A stretch of DNA of 56,665 nt, from the NCBI GenBank assembly GCA_900542805.1, contig UQOW01000011.1, positions 1 through 56,665 on the forward strand, in the 5' to 3' direction. Shown piece after piece: positions 44,718 to 51,578 of the stretch. Each line of letters opens with the position of its first letter. The stretch's first letter is position 1. The position numbers were made by a program, and so were the translations under genes. The DNA comes from an uncultured Sutterella sp. (GTDB lineage Bacteria; Pseudomonadota; Gammaproteobacteria; Burkholderiales; Burkholderiaceae_F). The notes under the pieces were generated by a model. That model had not been told where the DNA came from. It saw nothing but the letters and a program-made list of their open reading frames with translations, and did not search any database.

Positions 44718-46052
44718 ATGGTTCGAAAATACTTCGGAACTGACGGGGTGCGCGGAACGGTCGGAACCGATTCGATTACGCCCGATTTCGTTCTCAAATT
44801 AGGTCAATCCGCAGGTCGCGTTTTTGCTGAGAAAAAGCCGGGCTCTCGTCCGGTCGTTTTAATCGGCAAAGACACCCGTGTTTCGGGCTATATGTTAGAG
44901 GCGGCTTTGCAGGCCGGCTTTTCGTCCTCGGGCGTTGATGTTTTGCTCTGCGGACCGATTCCGACTCCGGCGGTCGCGTACCTGACGCGTGCTTTGCGCT
45001 TGGATGCCGGTGTTGTCATCAGTGCGAGCCATAACCCTTTTGACGATAACGGTATTAAGTTTTTTTCCGAAAAGGGCATGAAGTTACCCGATGCCGTCGA
45101 AGAGGCTATCGAGCAGGAAATGGACAAGGGCTTTGCGTGCCTGACAAGTGACAAACTCGGGAAGGTGCGCCGTTTGGATGATGCCGTCGGACGCTATGTG
45201 GAGTTTTGTAAGAGTACGTTCCCTTCGCACCTGGACCTAAAGGGCATGCGCCTTTATTTGGATTGTGCCAACGGGGCGTCGTACCACGTGGCGCCGGCTG
45301 TTTTCCACGAGCTCGGCGCGGACATCGTAACCGACGGGGATAAGCCCGATGGGTTTAACATCAATAGAGGCCTGGGCGCAACACACACCGAAACGCTTTC
45401 GGAGCGTACGGCCAAAGCCGGTTGCGACTTGGGTCTGGCATTTGACGGCGATGCCGATCGCTTAATCATGGCTGATGCCAAGGGGCGTGTGTATAACGGC
45501 GACGAGCTTCTTTACGTCATCGTTTCCGATCGGTCACGCCAAAAGCCTGTGGCCGGTGTGGCCGGAACCTTGATGACCAACTATGCCTTGGAAAAGAAAT
45601 TGGCCGAGGATGGAATCCCTTTCGTTCGCGCTAAGGTCGGCGACCGGTACGTCATGGAAGAACTCTTGGCTCGCAATTGGCTTTACGGCGGTGAGTCGAG
45701 CGGACACATCATTGCCCTGGACCGTCAGACAACCGGGGACGGCGTTGTCAGCGCCTTGCAGGTTCTTGCCGCCATGCGCTCTCAAAAGAAATCTTTGCCA
45801 GAATTGCTGGCCGGATTAACACTGATGCCGCAGATTCTTATCAACACTCGCGTTCCCAAGGGCTATCGCTGGCAAGAGGATGCGCTTTTTGTGAAATCGG
45901 TTGAAAAAGCCCAAAAAGAAATTGCCGGTCGCGGTCGGGTGTTGATTCGACCGTCGGGGACCGAACCCTTGTTGCGTGTTATGGCTGAGGCCGATGATGC
46001 CGAGTTTGCCCGCACCTTGGCACAAACGATGTCCGAGGCGATTGCGCGGTAA
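44718..46052 (+). CDS. glmM: Phosphoglucosamine mutase
   Basis: GlmM converts glucosamine-6-phosphate to glucosamine-1-phosphate for peptidoglycan and lipopolysaccharide. The 444-residue protein has KYFGTDGVRG at the start, the phosphoserine loop VVISASHNPFDDNGIKFF, the metal loop FDGDADRLIMAD, GGEXSGH as GGESSGHIIALD and the phosphate site RPSGTEPLLRVMAE. The start follows GGGGGAGGT. It closes the rlmE-ftsH-folP-glmM block; the TnpB element end is 67 bp downstream. Confidence 0.97.
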   Translation: MVRKYFGTDGVRGTVGTDSITPDFVLKLGQSAGRVFAEKKPGSRPVVLIGKDTRVSGYMLEAALQAGFSSSGVDVLLCGPIPTPAVAYLTRALRLDAGVVISASHNPFDDNGIKFFSEKGMKLPDAVEEAIEQEMDKGFACLTSDKLGKVRRLDDAVGRYVEFCKSTFPSHLDLKGMRLYLDCANGASYHVAPAVFHELGADIVTDGDKPDGFNINRGLGATHTETLSERTAKAGCDLGLAFDGDADRLIMADAKGRVYNGDELLYVIVSDRSRQKPVAGVAGTLMTNYALEKKLAEDGIPFVRAKVGDRYVMEELLARNWLYGGESSGHIIALDRQTTGDGVVSALQVLAAMRSQKKSLPELLAGLTLMPQILINTRVPKGYRWQEDALFVKSVEKAQKEIAGRGRVLIRPSGTEPLLRVMAEADDAEFARTLAQTMSEAIAR

Positions 46053-46128
46053 AGTGCCGAGCATCGGCGCCCTGAAAAACTCGAGTCGGCGAAGATTTGT
46101 CACGGCTGAAAAACATGATTGACGTACT

Positions 46129-46148
46129 CCCCAGCCTGAAGACTGAGG
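46129..46148 (-). repeat. Right-end subterminal hairpin, likely part of the guide RNA scaffold
   Basis: On the minus strand CCTCAGTC-TTCA-GGCTGGGG pairs over 8 bp with two G-T pairs, then GAGTACGTCAA. In studied TnpB systems the reRNA/omegaRNA ends with this type of stem and the guide is the flanking DNA just past the end. The guide would start near 46118 and run toward glmM. Confidence 0.6.
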
Positions 46149-46157
46149 ATTCTTGGA

Positions 46158-47002
46158 TCAAACGCCGGATGCCGACTTTCGTCGGTCTGACTCCGGCTCT
46201 CCTTGACGGACGATCGTCCCGCCCGTTACTACTCTGTCAGCAATGCGAAGCGCTTCCGCAAGAATATTGCGGGCCGCATTCACGTCACGGTCATGCACCG
46301 CACCACAGTGCGGGCATGTCCACTGACGTACCTTCAGATCTTTCGTGCCTTCAAATTTAAATCCGCAGACCGAGCAAAGCTGGCTTGAAGCGAACCATTG
46401 ATCAACATGAACTACCTGAGTACCCACTTTCGATGCGACATAGCTGAGAATAGAAGAGAACTCGGAAAATCCGTAGTCACTCACCTTCCGTCCCCAAAGA
46501 CGTTGCATTACCTGAATGTTGAGTGTTTCAAGTCCGATGAACGCAAAATCCCCGACCAGCTTCCAGGCGGTTTTCCACTGCCAGGCCAGACGCTGATTGG
46601 CGATGCGTCGGTAAAGACGCGCCAAATCACGTTGCGCCCGTCGGTAGTTGGCAGAGCCTTTCTGCTTACGGGAAAGAATGCGGTGAAGTCGTTTCACGGC
46701 CTTCAGGTTCTGCTTAAAGAATTCAGGACTCTCAATGGTTGTTTCGTCAGAGCCGGTAAGGTAGGTTTTCAAACCGAAGTCCAGGCCGACTGCATTACCC
46801 AGCCGTGGAAGGACGTGATTTGCTGCCTCATCTTCAACTGCAAAACAAAGCCAAAGATCGTTCGCCGAATCACGTTTCACCGTGAGGGTCTTGATCTTTC
46901 CTTCGATCTCTCGGGACTTGAAATACTTGTATTTCTGCCCGCAGATGACAAGCTCATTGCCGTCAAGCAGTTTGTAACCCGCCTGCTTGAGTGTAAACGA
47001 CT
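46158..47002 (-). CDS. tnpB: TnpB RNA-guided nuclease, 3' exon (residues 111-391)
   Basis: This exon supplies two bases of codon 111 and the rest of TnpB. After splicing the join reads KYKSFTLKQAGYKL, the usual TnpB sequence. Catalytic acids are D185 (GLDFG), E269 (FIGLETLN) and D350 (HDRDVNAARN). The zinc finger CSVC...CPHC is at about 320-343. No stop or frameshift occurs. The first 120 bp of the exon lack an ATG; a GTG at 46880 is in frame, but it would drop the N-terminal domain. Full length is 391 residues, normal for the family. The DNA of this exon should also encode most of the guide RNA scaffold. Confidence 0.9.
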
Positions 47003-47051
47003 GTCGAGTAGAGAGGTCTGAATTCGAACTGCAAACAGCCTCCCCCTCACA

Positions 47052-47084
47052 GAACCGTACGTGCCCTATTAAGGCATACGGCTC
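47052..47084 (-). ncRNA. Group II intron domain V
   Basis: A 33-nt stem-loop reads GAGCCGTATGCC, TTAATA loop region, GGGCACGTACGGTTC on the minus strand. It is the catalytic metal-binding hairpin of the ribozyme and starts one base after the maturase stop codon. Confidence 0.9.
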
Positions 47085-47085
47085 T

Positions 47086-48393
47086 TCAAATCAGCATCGG
47101 TTCGCACTTCCAAATCTCCTTCGAAATAAACGGGGGCCTCACAAAAGTTTCCCAAAGTTCGCCAAACTTTTCTTGGCTTATCGGATGCTTCTGTCCTCGA
47201 CGCCTCAGCATTTTGAGTGTCATGCAAAACGCATACCACCCAAATTTCTTCAGCGCCTGCCAATTGCCATTCACTCCATAGTAATTGTAGTGTCCCACCA
47301 GCTTGCGGTTAAGCGCTGTTAGCGTATCCGCTACTGGCATTATCAGTCGTGTCTTTAGCCATTGTTTCAGCTCTTGCCTCTTAACTTTAAGCTTCTTTTC
47401 ACAGGAACGGACTCCCAGGCGAAAACTGCCCTTCCTCGTCCGCGCGTTGTAGAAGTTGAACCCCAGAAAATCGAAATTTTCTTTGGTTCCCTTATACCGA
47501 CCGATGGGGAGAATACGAGTTTTATCCTCTGCCACCTGGAGGCCAAACTTTGCAAGCCTTTCTTTCAAGAGCTCCAGCACCATCCGGGCTTCTTTTTCCA
47601 CTTGGAACAGGACGATAAAATCATCGGCATACCGGACGTAATACATCTCTCCGATCACCATTTTCTTGACTTTCAGCGTCATCCAAAGGTCAAGAACGTA
47701 ATGCAGATACACATTGGCAAGTACCGGCGATATCAGCCCGCCTTGCGGCGTTCCTTTATCACTTTCCTGCAGCTCCGTTCCTTCCATGACCCCTGCTTTC
47801 AAAAACCTCACGATGTAACGGATGAAGTTCTTGTCGGCAATGTCGTGTTCGAGAAACTTGACCAGCCATTTCTGGTCAAGATTATCGAAAAATCCTTTGA
47901 TGTCAGCCTCTAGAACGTAGTTTACGTGCTTTGTCCCTATCGCCTGATTGATGAACCGCACGACATCATGAGCGCTGCGCCCCGGTCTGAACCCAAAGGA
48001 GCAATCGAGAAAGCGCGGCTCATAGATTTCGTTCAGCAAATCCGCCATGACATATTGAACCAACTTGTCTTCGTATGAGGGAATACCCAACGGTCTTTGT
48101 TTGCCATTGGCTTTCGGAATGTACGTACGCCGCACCGGCTTCGGGATGTACTTGAAGAGTTTCATCCGTTTTACGAGCTCAATGAGCTTTTCTACCAGAC
48201 CTTCCTCATAAGTTTCTTTATCCACTCCGTCGATGCCGACCGCTTTTCCGCGTTTCTGATGCTCGTGGGCGTCCCACAGACTAGCGACATTTACCCTATT
48301 GATAACACTGGTAACTTTGCTATATGTCTCCGACTGATACCTTATCGGCTTCAGCTCTTTTTCCACGTTTTCCAGGTCTCTAGAACCTTCCAT
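47086..48393 (-). CDS. ltrA: Group II intron reverse transcriptase/maturase
   Basis: This 435-residue intron-encoded protein promotes splicing and retrohoming. RT blocks are in order: YIPKANGKQRPLGIPSYEDK, CSFGFRPGRSAHD, VLEADIKGFFDNLD, GTPQGGLISPVLANVYL and the catalytic YYVRYADDFIVL. The thumb/maturase X domain spans about 330-415 (LNRKLVGHYNYYGVNGNW). No HNH endonuclease domain follows: the protein ends soon after X (SKEIWKCEPMLI), so it is of the En-minus type that relies on nicked or replicating DNA. The ATG follows GAGG. The frame is intact, so the intron may be active. Confidence 0.95.
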   Translation of the reverse strand: MEGSRDLENVEKELKPIRYQSETYSKVTSVINRVNVASLWDAHEHQKRGKAVGIDGVDKETYEEGLVEKLIELVKRMKLFKYIPKPVRRTYIPKANGKQRPLGIPSYEDKLVQYVMADLLNEIYEPRFLDCSFGFRPGRSAHDVVRFINQAIGTKHVNYVLEADIKGFFDNLDQKWLVKFLEHDIADKNFIRYIVRFLKAGVMEGTELQESDKGTPQGGLISPVLANVYLHYVLDLWMTLKVKKMVIGEMYYVRYADDFIVLFQVEKEARMVLELLKERLAKFGLQVAEDKTRILPIGRYKGTKENFDFLGFNFYNARTRKGSFRLGVRSCEKKLKVKRQELKQWLKTRLIMPVADTLTALNRKLVGHYNYYGVNGNWQALKKFGWYAFCMTLKMLRRRGQKHPISQEKFGELWETFVRPPFISKEIWKCEPMLI

Positions 48394-48656
48394 GTTTTAC
48401 CTCTGCCGATGGCTGATTTGTCGCCCCCTTCGCTCCGCCTGCTTTCACAGGTTTCGACACTACTATGAGGCGATCCGACTTCTGAACTTCCATAAACTCG
48501 CACTCGGCTTTGTCGACCTTGATTGAGCCTTACCCATGCAGGAGAAATCCAGACCTCCCAGGTACACCAAACACACTTCGTCTGCTCGCCACGCCTTAAA
48601 ACCCCGGTGGAACCTGCCTCCGACTCGCTTATCGTCGGGACATTGCTGCCTGCTGC

Positions 48657-48663
48657 AAATATA
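48657..48663 (-). other. Intron EBS1 element
   Basis: The minus strand reads TATATTT in domain I, complementary over all seven bases to the exon IBS1 (AAATATA) next to the 5' splice site. Confidence 0.7.
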
Positions 48664-48872
48664 AGTACATCGGCTTCCACTTTACTGGTGCCTAACGAGG
48701 CTAGTACGGCTTCACGCATAGTGCTTTCCGCGTTGCGGCTCGCAAACTCCTTCATCTACGCTTAAATCTCACCTCACGGCTTTGACCTCAAGATTAAGTA
48801 CCGGCTGCTTGCTAGGCTTTGTCGGGGCTGGGACTTTCACCCGCCTATGTGTTTGGCGCCGAACTGGCGCAC

Positions 48873-49203
48873 TATATTTACGCACTTTTTTGAAACCGGG
48901 AAGACCGCATTTTTCTCCGTTCTTCTTGGCATCAAAAAATCGCTTGTAACTGCGGTACAGTCTTTCAACCACGTCCTGAAGCGCCTGCGAACCCATTTCA
49001 CGCAAGTACCCATAGGGTACACGTTTCTTGAGTTTCGTCAGATGCTTCTTGAGGACGTTTTCAGACACCGATTTTCCGTAAAACCGGTAGAACCTCCTTG
49101 TGAAAGCCACGCAATGGTTCCACGCCAATGCACCGGCATTGATCTGCCGGTGCAGTTTCTTATTGCGCTTCGCCGAAAGGAGCTTGTATTTGTAGGTTCT
49201 CAT
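48873..49203 (-). CDS. tnpB: TnpB RNA-guided nuclease, 5' exon (residues 1-110)
   Basis: The exon starts at ATG 49203 with MRTYKYKLLSAKRNKKLHRQ and holds the N-terminal wedge/REC-like part: LAWNHCVAFTRRFYRFYG, YGYLREMGSQALQDVVERL and GLPGFKKVRKY. It stops one base into codon 111 at the 5' splice site GTGCGCC. Unspliced read-through would add about 35 foreign residues and stop at 48769. The N-terminal exon is typical of IS605/IS1341 TnpB. It forms one gene with 46158-47002 after splicing. Confidence 0.9.
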
Positions 49204-49264
49204 GGTTGAAATGATACAGCGGATCTTCCGTAGTTTTGAACACAACAACCTGAGCGCCTTATAT

Positions 49265-49284
49265 CCTCCTCCTGAAGGAACAGG
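49265..49284 (-). repeat. Left-end subterminal hairpin of the TnpB element
   Basis: On the minus strand CCTGTTCC-TTCA-GGAGGAGG pairs over 8 positions with one mismatch, flanked by CGTAAAA and ATATAAGGCGC. The flanks match the end fragment at 1-60 of the window. Confidence 0.65.
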
Positions 49285-49383
49285 TTTTACGGCGCGTGTG
49301 ATAAAGCGAATCGTTAGTAAAGAAATTGCGTGCAAACTTTAATAAGAGACATGCTTATTAAGGATTTCACGATGCAGTGCCGT

Positions 49384-49908
49384 TCAGTCCGTTCGGGGCA
49401 GCGGCGACGAAATCTTGCCGAGGACCAAGACATCCTGTATAGAGTTGCTGACAACGTGAAATAGGACATAAATCATCCGAGTGTTCGCAAGACTCTCTCG
49501 GACCATCCTCGGATAGGCGGCGCTCATGTCGCACGTGACTGAGCGAATCTGCTCGGATCGGTTCTTTTTGGTGAGCCAATCAAAGAACGTCTGAAGATTT
49601 TTCTCGGATTTGTCCATTCCGCCCCAAAGCCCGTTCTTTTCCACTCCGTCCATCACAACCGTTGCGTAACGGTGCCCTTTACGCACGGAGAACTCATCAA
49701 TCATCAGAGGCTGAACGCCGGACAAATCAACTTGGTCGAACAGGAGATTTAACTGGATTGTGTCGAGATCCTTGCCGGTACTCCAAGAGAGTTGCGTGAG
49801 GCGGACGACATCGGAAATCGAAAGCCTCAAGCCCAGGAGTGCCTGCAAATAGAAAGTAGTAGCTCCTGAGTCGGAGGCTGTGCAATGGCAGCCATGGCAC
49901 GACTCTTT
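49384..49908 (-). pseudogene. ISL3-family transposase remnant
   Basis: The longest intact piece (49384-49848) reads LLGLRLSISDVVRLTQLSW, then DEFSVRKGHRYATVVMDG, the ISL3 catalytic core start, TCDMSAAYPRMVRESL and IYVLFHVV. The frame continues upstream without an ATG to a stop near 49909 (reading KESCHGCHCTASDSGATTFYLQ). Only about 170 of some 400 residues remain. The C-terminal half with the catalytic Glu is gone and FHVV is followed by a divergent end. No terminal repeats were found. It is non-functional. Confidence 0.72.
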
Positions 49909-50131
49909 TTAGGGAAAAATCATTTTAGGATAATCGCGCCATCTATGTTTTGTGCTGTGATTTCCGACAGAGACAAGGCCGAGGGTAGGATGCGCCAAGA
50001 AGCGACATAACCGGTCGCAACCGAGGAAAGGCTTCTTCCTTGAGCTATTAATGAGAGGCCGGCATGACGCTGTCAGTTCAGTGGACACAAAACGCCGGGA
50101 AATGCCCTTTCCCGTAAAACCGTGAGGAACC
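49909..50131. other. Spacer between ISL3 remnant and porin terminator
   Basis: No intact gene. The minus strand has short open stretches in changing frames that may be further decay of the transposase N-terminus, but I cannot confirm this. Confidence 0.35.
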
Positions 50132-50163
50132 AAAAAAGACCCCGCGCCGTCTTCGGCCCGGGG
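50132..50163 (-). terminator. Rho-independent terminator of the porin gene
   Basis: On the minus strand CCCCGGGCCG-AAGA-CGGCGCGGGG is followed by TCTTTTTT, a strong intrinsic terminator 40 bp after the porin stop. Confidence 0.9.
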
Positions 50164-50203
50164 AGAGATAAGATGATTTAATCGAAGGAATTCGGGATTG
50201 TTC

Positions 50204-51298
50204 TCAGAACGTGTGGTTGATTCCGAGACCGAATTGGTAGGCGTTAAGAGCCTCTTTTTCGGCAAGGGCCTTCTTTCCTTTCACGAGAACGGCTCCCGTG
50301 TACAGGCTCGTGCGCTTAGAAAACTCATACGTGTAAGAAACGCCGAGCGTATAGGCCTTGCCCGGCAAATCCATTTCGGAAGATTTGACGCGTGCGTACT
50401 GGCCGGCAACAGCGATCGTGCCGCCTGCTATCGGTGCCGTTGCTCCGAGGACAACGGAATCAACTCGCGCCGGTGCGTCTTGGTCATCTTCTTCAAAGAG
50501 CGAATCTAAGGCGCCGTCAGCAAAGGAACGTAAGCTCGCATTCTTAGCATGCTGGTAGATAACCATGGGCTTAATGCATTCGGCATCCCAAGATAGACCG
50601 ACTGAGTAATAGCTTCCGTTGCGACCCGCCGGCGTCCCAGGAGCTCGGCGTTCCGCTTCAGCAGCCAGGATGCCGGCAAAGGGTCCGTTCTCGTAGAGCG
50701 CACCGACGCCGTAGTAGTGGTCCCGGTCAGTCCACTTGGGAATGTCCTTGTCGCCGGCCGAGGCTTGAAGTGCAATCTTAAGTCCGTCTACGGGCATCAC
50801 TTCAAGCGCAATTGCTGATGTCGGGGCCATGTCTTTGGTCGCCATCAGTCCCATGCCGCCTAATCCATAGGCCGCTTCCAAGGGATCGAATCCGCCGATC
50901 AGGTCAAAGTCGCCGCCCCCGGACGTAAGAGCCCCGCCTAAGTTGCCGACGGAAACCTTGACGGTATCGTTTCCGATCCAAAGGTACGACATCGATCCGA
51001 AAATCGTATTTTCATCGGCAAGAGCTCCCGTATCGGACGCGTATTCGCTTTCAAGTGCTACGCCGGCTTTAAAGCCGTTTGCCAGGTCTTCTTCGGCTGT
51101 GATGCCCCAGACTGAGTCACCAGCCCAAGCCGATTCCATCTTAATGCCTGTGGTCGAGCGGTTGTCGTTTTCGGCAACACCCTTGGTGTGCGAGACGACA
51201 AACCCGGTTGAGATTGACCCGTAAATGTTCACCTCGGCTGCCTGAACCGCGAAGGCAGCACCTAAAGCTGCAAGCACGGGGACGAGTTTCTTTTTCAT
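50204..51298 (-). CDS. Outer-membrane porin, Burkholderiales trimeric type
   Basis: This 364-residue porin starts at ATG 51298 with AGGA upstream. The signal peptide MKKKLVPVLAALGAAFAVQA is cleaved before AEVNIYGSISTGFVV, the first strand of Gram-negative porin_4 proteins. KMESAWAGDSVWGITAEEDLANGFKAG is split as strands 2-3 and the protein ends in the aromatic beta-signal LGINHTF, the BamA targeting motif. Two porin genes lie within 5 kb. The promoter region carries a Fur-like box and the leader a 13-bp stem-loop, so iron-linked control is plausible (inference). Confidence 0.93.
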   Translation of the reverse strand: MKKKLVPVLAALGAAFAVQAAEVNIYGSISTGFVVSHTKGVAENDNRSTTGIKMESAWAGDSVWGITAEEDLANGFKAGVALESEYASDTGALADENTIFGSMSYLWIGNDTVKVSVGNLGGALTSGGGDFDLIGGFDPLEAAYGLGGMGLMATKDMAPTSAIALEVMPVDGLKIALQASAGDKDIPKWTDRDHYYGVGALYENGPFAGILAAEAERRAPGTPAGRNGSYYSVGLSWDAECIKPMVIYQHAKNASLRSFADGALDSLFEEDDQDAPARVDSVVLGATAPIAGGTIAVAGQYARVKSSEMDLPGKAYTLGVSYTYEFSKRTSLYTGAVLVKGKKALAEKEALNAYQFGLGINHTF

Positions 51299-51329
51299 GA
51301 TGTTTTTCCTGAGATAAAGAGAAAAATGC

Positions 51330-51377
51330 GACCGGCATCTGTTGTGCAAGGAGTCCGAAAGGTGACAGATGCCGGTC
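51330..51377 (-). promoter_or_regulatory. Perfect 13-bp stem-loop in the porin leader
   Basis: GACCGGCATCTGT at 51330-51342 and ACAGATGCCGGTC at 51365-51377 are exact complements with a 22-nt loop. If transcription starts near 51385 the structure fills the first half of the porin 5' untranslated region, as stabilising stems do in ompA-type messages. Confidence 0.65.
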
Positions 51378-51397
51378 AGACAGGACGCATTTTAAAC

Positions 51398-51416
51398 ATA
51401 AATGAGAATCATTCGC
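51398..51416. promoter_or_regulatory. Fur-like box upstream of the porin gene
   Basis: AATGAGAATCATT at 51401-51413 matches the Fur core AATGATAATCATT at 12 of 13 positions. On the minus strand it overlaps a possible promoter with TTGCGA and TAAAAT 19 bp apart. alaS lies divergently 160 bp away and is a less likely target. Confidence 0.65.
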
Positions 51417-51578
51417 AATATGGAATATTAAAAGAACGTTCGCCGTTGCATTTTTCTGTTGCACGAGTGCTCTCGGCGGTCATGCGCCGGTGAAAAAGGG
51501 AGGGCTTTCTCTCGGACTCTGCCGGGGACTGGACTAAAATTCTTATCCTCCTTTTTTTGTTTTGATTGCGAAGTCACC

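Larger units (their letters stand above)
47003..48872 (-). mobile_element. Group II intron inside tnpB
   Basis: The 1870-nt intron begins GTGCGCC (48872 downward) and ends CTACTCGAC at 47003. Domain V is at 47052-47084 (minus strand GAGCCGTATGCC...ACGTACGGTTC, with the AGC triad), and a domain VI stem with GAGGCTG/CAGACCTC follows. EBS1 TATATTT at 48657-48663 is an exact complement of IBS1 AAATATA, the last seven bases of the 5' exon (48873-48879). The leader contains GGTGAAAGTCCC. Precise removal restores an open tnpB. The intron has the same orientation as tnpB, as splicing requires. Confidence 0.93.
46119..49300 (-). mobile_element. IS605-type TnpB-only element interrupted by a group II intron
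   Basis: The element reads right to left. Its right end (low coordinates) has a subterminal hairpin at 46129-46148 and ends near the TTGAC at 46119-46123. The left end has a hairpin at 49265-49284. Both hairpins have 8-nt arms and a TTCA loop on the minus strand. tnpB lies between, in two exons separated by a 1870-nt intron. No TnpA (Y1 transposase) gene is present, so movement would need TnpA in trans. The outer left boundary is uncertain by about 20 bp. Confidence 0.75.

Noticed and set aside
46158..46880. GTG at 46880 as an independent tnpB start
   Set aside because: It would lack the whole N-terminal domain and has no ribosome site; splicing gives a full-length protein.
46398..47021. 207-codon plus-strand frame
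   Set aside because: It is the antisense of the tnpB 3' exon, which has full family motifs on the other strand.
47362..47913. 183-codon plus-strand frame
   Set aside because: Antisense of the intron reverse transcriptase; no family features.
48351..48755. 134-codon minus-strand frame in the intron
   Set aside because: It lies in ribozyme domains I-III, overlaps the maturase start and shows no protein-like pattern.
48769..49335. 188-codon frame taken as a whole gene
   Set aside because: Only 48873-49203 is tnpB; the front part precedes the true ATG and the end is intron sequence.
49909..50265. 118-codon minus-strand frame
   Set aside because: Runs through the porin terminator and the porin 3' end; at most its tail is transposase debris.
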